Source: Azolla caroliniana (taxonomy: Eukaryota > Polypodiophyta). Taken from it: a stretch of 64,000 nt of DNA. The DNA is taken from the NCBI GenBank assembly GCA_043228905.1, contig JBHGNT010000037.1, positions 124,001-188,000 of the forward strand, written 5' to 3'. The position numbers and the translations under genes were made by a program. The notes under the pieces were generated by a model that ran no database searches, was not told the DNA's origin, and saw nothing but the letters and a program-made list of their open reading frames with translations. This document shows positions 1-11,308 of the stretch, one piece after another (position 1 is the stretch's first letter; every line of letters begins with the position of its first letter).

Positions 1-3000
1 CGAGTGAGTAAATTAAACTGGTCAAACCTGGCACGTGTGATATCCGATTTCTCTGTTCAAACATGCGAATCGAAGCTAACAACGCTAGCTTTGATATAGA
101 ATTTAAAAATCAAGATTTTGAAACTCACGTCGAAAGACATGAGGAAATTAGAATATTTGAGGAGGGAGTTGAGAAGAGCTAGTGAGTAAATTAAAATGTT
201 CATACCTGGCTCGTGTGATATCGGATTTTTGTGTTCAAACATGCGAATCGAAGCTAACAACGCTAGCTATCATATAGAATTAAAAAAATCGAGATTTTGA
301 AACTCAGGTCGAGAGACATGAGGAAATTAGCATATTTCAAGAAGGAGTTGAGAAGAGCCAGTCAGTAAATTAAAATGTTCAGACCTGGCACGTGTGATAT
401 CGGATTTTTGTGTTCAAACATGCGAATCGAAGATAAGAACGCTAGCTATGATATAGAATTAAATAATCGAGATTTTGTAACTCAGGTCGAGAGACATGAA
501 GAAATTACAATATTTGAGGAGGGAGTTGAGAAGAGCTAGTGAGTAAATTAAAATGTTCATACCTGGCTCGTGTGATATCGGATTTTTGTGTTCAAACATG
601 CGAATCGAAGCTAACAACGCTAGCTATGATATAGAATTAAAAAATTGAGATTTTGAAACTCAGGTCGAGAGACATGAGGAAATTAGCATATTTGAGGAGG
701 GAGTTGAGAAGAGCCAGTGAGTAAATTAAAATGGTCATACCTGGCTCGTGTGATATCGGATTTCTGTGTTCAAACATGCAAATCGAAGCTAACAAGGCTA
801 GCTATGATATAGAATTAAAAAATCGAGATTTTGAAACTGACGTCGAAAGACATGAGGAAATTAGCATGTTGCAGGAGGGAGTTGAGAAGAGCGAGTGAGT
901 AAATTAAAATGGTCATACCTGGCTCGTGTGATATCGGATTTCTGTGTTCAAACATGCGAATCGAAGCTAACAAGGCTAGCTATGATATAGAATTAAAAAA
1001 TCGAGATTTTGAAACTGACGTCGAAAGACATGAGGAAATTAGCATGTTGGAGGAGGGAGTTGAGAAGAGCGAGTGAGTAAATTAAAATGGTCATACCTGG
1101 CTCGTGTGATATCGGATTTCTGTGTTCAAACATGCGAATCGAAACTAACAAGGCTAGCTATGATATAGAATTAAAAAATCAAGATTTTGAAACTCAGGTC
1201 GAGAGACATGAGGGAATTAGCATATTTGAGGAGGGAGTTGAGAAGAGCTAGTGAGTAAATTAAAATGGTCATACCTGGCTCGTGTGATATCGGATTTCTC
1301 TGTTCAAACATGCGAATCGAAGCTAACAACGCTATCTATGATATAGAATTAAAAAATCGAGATTTTGAAACTCAGGTCGAGCGACATGAGGAAATTAGAA
1401 TATTTGAGGAGGGAGTTGAGAAGAGCTAGTGAGTAAATTAAAATGTTCATACCTGGCACGTGTGATATCGGATTTTTGTGTTCAAACATGCGAATCGAAG
1501 ATAACAACGCTAGCTATGATATAGAATTAAATAATCGAGACTTTGAAACTCAGGTCGAGAGACATGAAGAAATTACAATATTTGAGGAGGGAGTTGAGAA
1601 GAGCTAGTGAGTAAATTAAAATGTTCATACCTGGCTCGTGTGATATCGGATTTTTGTGTTCAAACATGCGAATCGAAGCTAACAACGCTAGCTATGATAT
1701 AGAATTAAAAAATCAAGATTTTGAAACTCAGGTCGAGAGACATGCGGAAATTAGCATATTTGAGGAGGGAGTTGAGAAGAGCGAGTGAGTAAATTAAAAT
1801 GGTCATACCTGGCTCGTTTAATATCGGATTTTCGTGTTCAAACATGCGAATCGAAGCTAACAACGCTAGCTTTCATATAGAATTTAAAAATCAAGATTTT
1901 GAAACTCAGGTCGAGAGACATGCCGAAATTAGCATATTTGAGGAGGGAGTTGAGAAGAGCCAGTGAGTAAATTTAAATGGTCATACCTGGCTCGTGTGAT
2001 ATCGGATTTCTGTGTTCAAACATGCAAATCGAAGCTAACAAGGCTAGCTATGATATAGAATTAAAAAATCGAGATTTTGAAACTGACGTCGAAAGACATG
2101 AGGAAATTAGCATGTTGGAGGAGGGAGTTGAGAAGAGCGAGTGAGTAAATTAAAATGGTCATACCTGGCTCGTGTGATATCGGATTTCTGTGTTCAAACA
2201 TGCGAATCGAAACTAACAAGGCTAGCTATGATATAGAATTAAAAAATCAAGATTTTGAAACTCAGGTCGAGAGACATGCCGAAATTAGCATATTTGAGGA
2301 GGGAGTTGAGAAGAGCGTGTGAGTAAATTAAAATGGTCATACCTGGCTCGTGTGATATCGGATTTCTGTGTTCAAACATGCAAATCGAAGCTAACAAGGC
2401 TAGCTATGATATAGAATTAAAAAATCAAGATTTTGAAACTGACGTCTAAAGACATGAGGAAATTAGCATGTTGGAGGAGGTAGTTGAGAAGAGCGAGTGA
2501 GTAAATAAAATTGTCATACCTGGCTCGTGTGATATCGGATTTCTGTGTTCAAACATGCGAATCGAAACTAACAAGCCTAGCTATGATATAGAATTAAAAA
2601 TTCGTGATTTTGAAACTCAGGTCGAGAGACATGAGGAAATTAGCATATTTGAGGAGGGAGTTGAGAAGAGCCAGTGAGTAAATTAAAATGGTCATACCTG
2701 GCTCGTGTGATATCGGATTTCTGTGTTCAAACATGCAAATCGAAGCTAACAAGGCTAGCTATGATATAGAATTAAAAAATCGAGATTTTGAAACTGACGT
2801 CGAAAGACATGAGGAAATTAGCATGTTGGAGGAGGGAGTTGAGAAGAGCCAGTGAGTAAATTAAAATGTTCATACCTGGCTCGTGTGATATCGGATTTCT
2901 GTGTTCAAACATGCGAATCGAAGCTAACAACGCTAGCTATGATATAGAATTAAAAAATCGAGATTTTGAAACTCAGGTCGAGAGACATGAGGAAATTAGC

Positions 3001-4094
3001 ATATTTGAGGAGGGAGTTGAGAAGAGCGAGTGAGTAAATTAAACTGGTCAAACCTGGCACGTGTGATATCCGATTTCTCTGTTCAAACATGCGAATCGAA
3101 GCTAACAACGCTAGCTTTGATATAGAATTTAAAAATCAAGATTTTGAAACTCACGTCGAAAGACATGAGGAAATTAGAATATTTGAGGAGGGAGTTGAGA
3201 AGAGCCAGTGAGTAAATTAAAATGGTCATACCTGGCTCGTGTGATATCGGATTTTTGTGTTCAAACATGCGAATCGAAGCTAACAACGCTAGCTATCATA
3301 TAGAATTAAAAAATCGAAATTTTGAAACTCAGGTCGAGAGACATGAGGAAATTAGCATATTTCAAGAAGGAGTTGAGAAGAGCTAGTCAGTAAATTAAAA
3401 TGTTCAGACCTGGCACGTGTGATATCGGATTTTTGTGTTCAAACATGCGAATCGAAGATAACAACGCTAGCTATGATATAGAATTAAATAATCGAGATTT
3501 TGAAACTCAGGTCGAGAGACATGAAGAAATTACAATATTTGAGGAGGGAGTTGAGAAGAGCTAGTGAGTAAATTAAAATGTTCATACCTGGCTCGTGTGA
3601 TATTGGATTTTTGTGTTCAAACATGCGAATCGAAGCTAACAACGCTAGCTATGATATAGAATTAAAAAATTGAGATTTTGAAACTCAGGTCGAGAGACAT
3701 GAGGAAATTAGCATATTTGAGGAGGGAGTTGAGAAGAGCCAGTGAGTAAATTAAAATGGTCATACCTGGCTCGTGTGATATCGGATTTCTGTGTTCAAAC
3801 ATGCAAATCGAAGCTAACAAGCCTAGCTATGATATAGAATTAAAAAATCGAGATTTTGAAACTGACGTCGAAAGACATGAGGAAATTAGCATGTTGGAGG
3901 AGGGAGTTGAGAAGAGCGAGTGAGTAAATTAAAATGGTCATACCTGGCTCGTGTGATATCGGATTTCTGTGTTCAAACATGCGAATCGAAGCTAACAACG
4001 CTAGCTATGACATATAATTAAAAAATCGAGATTTTGAAACTCAGGTCGAGAGACATGAGGAAATTAGCATATTTGAGGAGGGAGTTGAGAAGAG
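1..4094 (+). repeat. 17-monomer (3026 bp) higher-order duplication in left arm
   Basis: The first 5.5 monomers (1 to about 975) recur from 3027 to about 4000 at an offset of 3026 bp, which is 17 x 178. Shared private markers include AAACTGGTCAAACC with TATCCGATTTC, TTTCAAGAAGGAG, GTCAGTAAATT, and the sequence AATTGAGATTTTG. A further copy of the same 5-6 monomer block begins at 4095, 1068 bp (6 monomers) after the second. Similarity at these offsets stops at monomer-internal positions, as expected for unequal exchange. Confidence 0.8.
1431..2170 (+). repeat. Segment duplicated 4626 bp downstream at about 6057-6796
   Basis: The only two CTCGTTTAATATCGG monomers seen in the left arm are at 1813 and 6439, an offset of 4626 bp or about 26 monomers. 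The monomers around them match in order: a GATAACAACG monomer, one with GACATGCGGAAATT, the GTTTAATATC monomer with GACATGCCGAAATT, then one starting GTAAATTTAAATGG. This shows a four-monomer segment copied over a long distance within the left arm. Confidence 0.65.
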
Positions 4095-5162
4095 CGAGTG
4101 AGTAAATTAAACTGGTCAAAACTGGCACGTGTGATATCCGATTTCTCTGTTCAAACATGCGAATCGAAGCTAACAACGCTAGCTTTGATATAGAATTTAA
4201 AAATCAAGATTTTGAAACTCACGTCGAAAGACATGAGGAAATTAGAATATTTGAGGAGGGAGTTGAGAAGAGCTAGTGAGTAAATTAAAATGTTCATACC
4301 TGGCTCGTGTGATATCGGATTTTTGTGTTGAAACATGCGAATCGAAGCTAACAACGCTAGCTATCATATAGAATTAAAAAATCGAGATTTTGAAACTCAG
4401 GTCGAGAGACATGAGGAAATTAGCATATTTCAAGAAGGAGTTGAGAAGAGCCAGTCAGTAAATTAAAATGTTCAGACCTGGCACGTGTGATATCGGATTT
4501 TTGTGTTCAAACATGCGAATCGAAGATAACAACGCTAGCTATGATATAGAATTAAATAATCGAGATTTTGAAACTCAGGTCGAGAGACATGAAGAAATTA
4601 CAATATTTGAGGAGGGAGTTGAGAAGAGCTAGTGAGTAAATTAAAATGTTCATACCTGGCTCGTGTGATATCGGATTTTGTGTTCAAACATGCGAATCGA
4701 AGCTAACAACGCTAGCTATGATATAGAATTAAAAAATTGAGATTTTGAAACTCAGGTCGAGAGACATGAGGAAATTAGCATATTTGAGGAGGGAGTTGAG
4801 AAGAGCCAGTGAGTAAATTAAAATGGTTATACCTGGCTCGTGTGATATCGGATTTCTGTGTTCAAACAATCAAATCGAAGCTAACAAGGCTAGCTATGAT
4901 ATAGAATTAAAAAATCGAGATTTTGAAACTGACGTCGAAAGACATGAGGAAATTAGCATGTTGGAGGAGGGAGTTGAGAAGAGCGAGTGAGTAAATTAAA
5001 ATGGTCATACCTAGCTCGTGTGATATCGGATTTCTGTGTTCAAACATGCAAATCGAAGCTAACAAGGCTAGCTATGATATAGAATTAAAAAATCGAGATT
5101 TTGAAACTGACGTCGAAAGACATGAGGAAATTAGCATGTTGGAGGAGGGAGTTGAGAAGAGC
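4095..5162 (+). repeat. Third copy of the left-arm 6-monomer block
   Basis: This block is offset by 1068 bp (6 x 178) from the copy at 3027-4094 and carries the same sequence of marked monomers: AAACTGGTCAAA, TTTCAAGAAGGAG, CAGTCAGTAAATT, and the AATTGAGATTTTG variant. It differs by scattered substitutions, such as AAAACTGG for AAACCTGG at about 4128, and by a 2-base shortening of the T run near 4678. The sixth monomer is no longer a close match. Confidence 0.7.
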
Positions 5163-5214
5163 GAGTGAGTAAATTAAAATGGTCATACCTGGCTCGTGTG
5201 ATATCGGATTTCTG

Positions 5215-6290
5215 TGTTCAAACATGTGAATCGAAGCTAACAAGGCTAGCTATGACATAGAATTAAAAAATCGAGATTTTGAAACTCAGGTCGAGAGACA
5301 TGAGGAAATTAGCATATTTGAGGAGGGAGTTGAGAAGAGCGAGTGAGTAAATTAAACTGGTCAAACCTGGCACGTGTGATATCGGATTTCTCTGTTCAAA
5401 CATGCGAATCGAAGCTAACAACGCTAGCTATGATATAGAATTAAAAAATCAAGATTTTGAAACTGACGTCGAAAGACATGAGGAAATTACAATATTTGAG
5501 GAGGGAGTTGAGAAGAGCTAGTGAGTAAATTAAAATGTTCATACCTGGCTCGTGTGATATCGGATTTTTGTGTTCAAACATGCGAATCGAAGCTAACAAC
5601 GCTAGCTATGATATAGAATTAAAAAATCGAGATTTTGAAACTCAGGTCGAGCGACATGAGGAAATTAGAATATTTGAGGAGGGAGTTGAGAAGAGCTAGC
5701 GAGTAAATTAAAATGTTCATACCTGGCACGTGTGATATCGGATTTTTGTGTTCAAACATGTGAATCGAAGCTAACAAGGCTAGCTATGACATAGAATTAA
5801 AAAATCGAGATTTTGAAACTCAGGTCGAGAGACATGAGGAAATTAGCATATTTGAGGAGGGAGTTGAGAAGAGCGAGTGAGTAAATTAAACTGGTCAAAC
5901 CTGGCACGTGTGATATCGGATTTCTCTGTTCAAACATGCGAATCGAAGCTAACAACGCTAGCTATGATATAGAATTAAAAAATCAAGATTTTGAAACTGA
6001 TGTCGAAAGACATGAGGAAATTACAATATTTGAGGAGGGAGTTGAGAAGAGCTAGTGAGTAAATTAAAATGTTCATACCTGGCACGTCTGATATCGGATT
6101 TTTGTGTTCAAACATGCGAATCGAAGATAAGAACGCTAGCTATGATATAGAATTAAATAATCGAGATTTTGAAACTCAGGTCGAGAGACATGAAGAAATT
6201 ACAATATTTGAGGAGGGAGTTGAGAAGAGCTAGTGAGTAAATTAAAATGTTCATACCTGGCTCGTGTGATATCGGATTTTTGTGTTCAAA
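5215..6290 (+). repeat. 3-monomer (534 bp) tandem duplication
   Basis: The rare variant ACATGTGAATCGAAG followed by TATGACATAG occurs at about 5222 and about 5756. The AAACTGGTCAAACCTGG start block occurs at 5353 and 5887. The offset is 534 bp, exactly three 178 bp monomers. The copies differ by only a few substitutions, for example GACGTCG versus GATGTCG. Similarity fades beyond about 6060, so the second copy is not complete. Confidence 0.65.
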
Positions 6291-8900
6291 CATGCGAATC
6301 GAAGCTAACAACGCTAGCTATGATATAGAATTAGAAGATCGAGATTTTGAAACTCAGGTCGAGAGACATGCGGAAATTAGCATATTTGAGGAGGGAGTTG
6401 AGAAGAGCGAGTGAGTAAATTAAAATGGTCATACCTGGCTCGTTTAATATCGGATTTTTGTGTTCAAACATGCGAATCGAAGCTAACAACGCTAGCTTTG
6501 ATATAGAATTTAAAAATCAAGATTTTGAAACTCAGGTCGAGAGACATGCCGAAATTAGCATATTTGAGGAGGGAGTTGAGAAGAGCCAGTGAGTAAATTT
6601 AAATGGTCATACCTGGCTCGTGTGATATCGGATTTCTGTGTTCAAACATGCAAATCGAAGCTAACAAGGCTAGCTATGATATAGAATTAAAAAATCGAGA
6701 TTTTGAAACTGACGTCGAAAGACATGAGGAAATTAGCATGTTGGAGGAGGGAGTTGAGAAGAGCGAGTGAGTAAATTAAAATGGTCATACCTGGCTCGTG
6801 TGATATCGGATTTCTGTGTTCAAACATGCGAATCGAAACTAACAAGGCTAGCTATGATATAGAATTAAAAAATCAAGATTTTGAAACTGACGTCGAAAGA
6901 CATGAGGAAATTAGCATGTTGGAGGAGGGAGTTGAGAAGAGCGAGTGAGTAAATTAAAATGGTCATACCTGGCTCGTGTGATATCGGATTTTTGTGTTCA
7001 AACATGCGAATCGAAGGTAACAAAGCTAGGTATGATATAGAATTAAAAAATCGAGATTTTGAAACTCAGGTCGAGAGACATGACGAAATTAACATATTTA
7101 AGGAAGGAGTTGAGAAGAGCCAGTGAGTAAATTAAAATGGTCATACCTGGCTCGTGTGATATCGGATTTCTGTGTTCAAACATGCGAATCGAAACTAACA
7201 AGCCTAGCTATGATATAGAAATAAAAATTCGTGATTTTGAAACTCAGGTCGAGAGACATGAGGAAATTAGCATATTTGAGGAGGGAGTTGAGAAGAGCCA
7301 GTGAGTAAATTAAAATGGTCATACTTGGCTCGTGTGATATCGGATTTCTGTGCTCAAACATGTGAATCGAAGCTAACAAGGCTAGCTATGATATAGAATT
7401 AAAATATCAAGATTTTGAAACTGACGTCGAAAGACATGAGGAAATTAGCATGTTGGAGGAGGGAGTTGAGAAGAGCGAGTGAGTAAATTAAAATGGTTAT
7501 ACCTGGCTCGTGTGATATCGGATTTCTGTATTCAAACATGCGAATCGAAACTAACAAGGCTAGCTATGATATAGAATTAAAAAATCGTGATTTTGAAACT
7601 CAGGTCGAGAGACATGAGGAAATTAGCATATTTGAGGAGGGAGTTGAGAAGAGCCAGTGAGTAAATTAAAATGGTCATACCTGGCTCGTGTGACATCGGA
7701 TTTCTGTGTTCAAACATGCAAATCGAAGCTAACAAGGCTAGCTATGATATAGAATTAAAATATCAAGATTTTGAAACTGACGTCGAAAGACATGAGGAAA
7801 TTAGCATGCTGGAGGAGGGAGTTGAGAAGAGCGAGTGAGTAAATTAAAATGGTCATACCTGGCTCTTGTGATATCGGATTTTTGTGTTCAAACATGCGAA
7901 TCGAAGCTAACAAGGCTAGCTATGATATAGAATTAAAAAATCAAGATTTTGAAACTGACGTCGAAAGACATGAGGAAATTAGCATGTTGGAGGAGGGAGT
8001 TGAGAAGAGCGAGTGAGTAAATTAAAATGGTCATACCTGGCTCGTGTGATATCGGATTTCTGTGTTCAAACATGCGAATCGAAGCTAACAAGCCTAGTTA
8101 TGACATAGAATTAAAAAATCGAGATTTTGAAACTCAGGTCGAGAGACATGAGGAAATTAGCATATTTGAGGAGGGAGTTGAGAAGAGCGTGTGAGTAAAT
8201 TAAAATGGTCATACCTGGCTCGTGTGATATCGGATTTTTGTGTTCAAACATGCGAATCGAATCTAACAACGCTAGCTATGATATAGAATTAAAAAATCGA
8301 GATTTTGAAACTCAGATCGAGAGACATGTGGAAATTAGCATATTTGAGGAGGGAGTTGAGAAGAGCCAGTGAGTAAATTAAAATGGTCATACCTGGCTCG
8401 TGTGATATCGGATTTCTCTATTCAAACATGCGCATCGAAGTTAACAACGCTAGCTATGATATAGAATTAAAAAATCGAGATTTTGAAACTCAGGTCGAGC
8501 GACATGAAGAAATTACAATATTTGAGGAGGGTGTTGAGAAGAGCGTGTGAGTAAATTAAAATGGTCATACCTGGCTCGTGTGACATCGGATTTCTGTGTT
8601 CAAACATGCGAGTCGAAACTAACAAGGCTAGCTATGATATAGAATTAAAAAATCGAGATTTTGAAAATCAGGTCGAGAGACATGAGGAAATTAGCATATT
8701 TGAGGAGGGAGTTGAGAAGAGCCAGTGAGTAAATTAAAATGGTCATACCCAGCTCGTGTGATATCGGATGTCTGTGTTCAAACATGCGAATCGAAGCTAA
8801 CAACGCTAGCTTTGATATAGAATTAAAAAATCAAGATTTTGAAACTCACGTCGAAAGACATGAGGAAATTAGCATGTTTGAGGAGGGAGTTGAGAAGAGC

Positions 8901-9435
8901 GAGTGAGTAAATTAAAATGGTCATACCTGGCTCGTGTGATATCGGATTTCTGTGTTCAAACATGCGAATCGAAGTTAACAATGCTAGCTATGATATTGAA
9001 TTGAAAATTCATAATTTTAAAACTGAGGCCGAGAGACATGACGAAATTAGCAAATTTAAGGAGGTAGTGGAGAAGAGTGCGTCAGTAAATTAAAATGGTC
9101 AAACCTGGCACGTGTGATATCGGATTTCTCTGTTCAAACATGCGAAAGGAAGCTAACAACGCTAGCTATGATATTGAATTGAAAAATCGAGATTTTGAAA
9201 CTCAGGTCGAGCGACATGAAGAAATTACAATATTTGAGGAGGGAGTTGAGAAGAGCTAGTGAGTAAATTAAAATGGTCATACCTAGCTCGTGTGACATCG
9301 GATTTTTGTGTTCAAACATGCAAAATCGAAGTTAACAACGCTAGCTATGATATTGAATTGACAAATTATAATTTTAAAATTGAGGCCGAGAGACATGAGG
9401 AAATTAATAAATTTGAGGAGGGAGTTGAGAAGAGC
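8901..9435 (+). repeat. First type II monomers, adjoining the retroelement
   Basis: The monomer at 8901-9078 is the first of a diverged family, here called type II. Its marks are TATTGAATTGAAAATTCAT, AATTTTAAAACTGAGGCC, GCAAATTTAAGGAGG and TAGTGGAGAAGAGTGCGTCAG. The monomer starting near 9079 mixes a type II TATTGAATTG with a type I second half. The monomer at 9257-9435 has GACAAATTATAATTTTAAAA, the second type II variant. Nothing of this type was seen between 1 and 8900, whereas type II monomers are frequent to the right of the retroelement. Confidence 0.75.
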
Positions 9436-9521
9436 GAGTGAGTAAATTAAAATGGTAATACCTGGCTCGTGTGATATCGGATTTCTTTGTTCAAACATGC
9501 GAATCGAAGCTAACAAGGCTA

Positions 9522-11069
9522 CCTAACCCTAGTTGGCAACCTCCTACTAAGTACACTCCCTTAGAAAACATTATATCTAAACACCAAACTATCTTTAGGG
9601 ACACACTTCATACACTCAAATTAAAACCCACTAGGATTGCACCTCACTTATCACTAGCCTTACAATCTCTTAAGAAAAACAACAAAATCATAATCCTACC
9701 TGCTGACAAGAATGGTGGAGTGTGTGTTCTTGATAAGGACACGTACTATAACAAAGCTATAGAACACCTTTCTGATACTAATACATATAAAAAAGTCTCC
9801 CACTATCCACTTGAGGAATTATCCTATAGATTGAAAAACATTGTTAATAACCATCTTGGTACCCTATCCAACATAGAAGCCAATTACATACTACATAAAC
9901 CCTCAAAAGGGTACAAAGTATGCAATATCTATTTCCTCCCAAAACTCCATAAAAACCCAATAGGTTTTAGACCTATTTGCTCATACAATAACTCCCTTTT
10001 TGAACAAACATCAAAATGGCTTCACCACCAACTCATGCCTATCCTTCTCCTTCAAAAGCAATATTTGAAAGACTCACATTCCCTTGTCCAGACTTTAGAA
10101 CATCTCAACCCACCCCCTAATAGCTTTATCTTCACCTTTGATGTTGAATCTCTATATCCCAGCATACCCCCTAGGTTAGGACTCCAAGCTTTACGAAAAA
10201 TGATTACCCCACATTTTTCATCTTCTAAAACTAACCTTATCTATACACTTAGCGCACTCACATTAGAATATCACTTTCTATCCTTTGATGACATGATCTA
10301 TCAACAAGTCAAGGGTACAGCCATGGGTAGTAATTTTTCTGTAGTTTATGCATGCCTATTCTTAGCTCACTTAGAGAACTCCCAGCCATCACACCCTAAT
10401 CTTTTTTATTTCACTAGATATATAGATGATGCATTCGGGATATGGACAGGTACTAAACCCGAATTAGAAAATTACCTCCAGTTCTATAACACCTCCACTA
10501 ATAATTGCATCAAAATTACCATCACCACTTCTCCCTTTAGATTACCGTTCTTAGATTTATGGATTAACCTAAAGAATTCACATTTCTCCTTTAATTGCTA
10601 CCAAAAGCCTCAAAATGCCTACCAATATCTCTCATTCTCGTCAGTTCACCCCCTTCACTTAAAACGTCATTTTATTATTAATGAACTAAAACGATACCTA
10701 ATTAGAGAAAGTACCCCCTTAGGTTTCCTTCGAATGAAAAAACTATTTTTTAGTAGATTAGTTAAGAGAGGGTATCCCCTTTCTTTTATATTAGAGAATT
10801 ATAAAAAGGTGCCATTTAACGCCAGGAAATCACTAGTATTTAGTAGAAAACCTAAAAGTACCCTTATACCTGTCATCTTCAAACTTAGGTATACGAAAGA
10901 TACCCCTAGATTAGGAATTCACGACATGCTAGAAAACCTCCACGCAGATTTAGCCACACATCCCCAACTATCCGAACTACCGCGACCCTTCATATGTTGG
11001 ACTAAGTCTAAGTCCATTCATTCCCTTCTCGTCAAAACTAAATATAAATCCATAAAAACTCCCACTTAA
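9522..11069 (+). CDS. Penelope-like reverse transcriptase, N-terminally truncated
   Basis: RNA-directed DNA polymerase of the Penelope-like class, which copies the element's RNA at a chromosomal 3' end. The element-derived part is 515 codons, open to the TAA at 11067. Residues below are counted from the GTG at 9471, where an in-frame extension of 17 codons is satellite sequence and not real protein. Visible blocks: PADKNGGVCVLD (77-88), YFLPKLHKNP with GFRPICS (154-171), motif A FTFDVESLYPSIP with Asp224, motif B QVKGTAMGSNFS (279-290), motif C RYIDDAFGIW with Asp319 and Asp320, LPFLDLWI (358-365), and a PLE-like tail with YQKPQNAYQYLS (377-388) and SIHSLLVKTKY (515-525). All catalytic aspartates are present. 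The protein stops just after the tail, so the C-terminal GIY-YIG endonuclease of canonical PLEs is absent. No credible start codon remains. It could derive from an endonuclease-lacking PLE, or from one with an N-terminal endonuclease lost by truncation. Confidence 0.9.
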   Translation, partial: PNPSWQPPTKYTPLENIISKHQTIFRDTLHTLKLKPTRIAPHLSLALQSLKKNNKIIILPADKNGGVCVLDKDTYYNKAIEHLSDTNTYKKVSHYPLEELSYRLKNIVNNHLGTLSNIEANYILHKPSKGYKVCNIYFLPKLHKNPIGFRPICSYNNSLFEQTSKWLHHQLMPILLLQKQYLKDSHSLVQTLEHLNPPPNSFIFTFDVESLYPSIPPRLGLQALRKMITPHFSSSKTNLIYTLSALTLEYHFLSFDDMIYQQVKGTAMGSNFSVVYACLFLAHLENSQPSHPNLFYFTRYIDDAFGIWTGTKPELENYLQFYNTSTNNCIKITITTSPFRLPFLDLWINLKNSHFSFNCYQKPQNAYQYLSFSSVHPLHLKRHFIINELKRYLIRESTPLGFLRMKKLFFSRLVKRGYPLSFILENYKKVPFNARKSLVFSRKPKSTLIPVIFKLRYTKDTPRLGIHDMLENLHADLATHPQLSELPRPFICWTKSKSIHSLLVKTKYKSIKTPT

Positions 11070-11219
11070 TACTATATGCCTTTTATATCCCACCCCCACA
11101 CCCACCCCCACCTATCACTTATCATGTACATACATATAACCCCCCTCTAACCCACTTTCACTAACCAATCCATTACCTATCACAATTCCCCGTTTCCCTC
11201 TCTCCCATCATTAAACTCC

Positions 11220-11222
<3 letters not shown>

Positions 11223-11272
<50 letters not shown>
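11223..11272 (+). repeat. (TC)25 microsatellite
   Basis: An uninterrupted run of 25 TC dinucleotides lies between a cytosine-rich untranslated segment and the TATATAAA box of the retroelement. Polypyrimidine runs of this kind are length-unstable, so the number of units may vary among copies or reads. It lies 36 bp upstream of the ribozyme. Confidence 0.97.
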
Positions 11273-11274
<2 letters not shown>

Positions 11275-11280
11275 TCCCCC

Positions 11281-11288
11281 TATATAAA
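11281..11288 (+). promoter_or_regulatory. TATATAAA, possible core promoter of the element
   Basis: A TATATAAA octamer lies 28 bp upstream of the first base of the ribozyme helix I (11309) and follows a pyrimidine tract. That spacing would suit a TATA-directed start at the ribozyme. Penelope-like pseudo-LTRs are thought to carry internal promoters. Only the motif and the spacing support this. Confidence 0.35.
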
Positions 11289-11308
11289 CCTACCCTCTTG
11301 TTGTAAAT

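Larger units (their letters stand above)
1..9521 (+). repeat. Left arm of 178 bp satellite array, mainly type I monomers
   Basis: Head-to-tail tandem array with a monomer of about 178 bp. A convenient monomer start is the GAGTGAGTAAATTAAAATGG block. Later landmarks are GATATCGGAT (about position 40), TTCAAACATGCGAATCGAAG (55-74), GCTAGCTATGATATAGAA (83-100), GAGATTTTGAAACTC (111-125) and GAGAGACATGAGGAAATTAG (131-150). All monomers share one orientation. Up to about 8900 every monomer is type I, marked by ATATAGAATT and by GAGGGAGTTGAGAAG near the end. The last monomer breaks off at consensus position 86, where the retroelement begins. Short open frames on both strands recur at the same monomer phase and change with each point variant, so they are not genes. 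I saw no host gene, tRNA or other element in this stretch. Confidence 0.97.

Noticed and set aside
4151-7379. A further 17-monomer repeat suggested by similar minus-strand frames at 4151 and 7176 (offset 3025)
   Set aside because: The monomers at the two places carry different private variants, so the spacing only reflects common monomer phase.
9519-9530. CCTAACCCTA at the 5' junction, resembling telomeric repeats, which would fit a telomere-linked PLE
   Set aside because: Under two hexamer units, and it reads in frame as Leu-Pro-Asn-Pro before a plausible PLE segment (SWQPP), so coding sequence explains it.
11205-11220. ATTAAA as a polyadenylation signal of the element
   Set aside because: A single weak hexamer variant upstream of the ribozyme with no supporting downstream element; PLE transcript ends are not reliably predicted this way.
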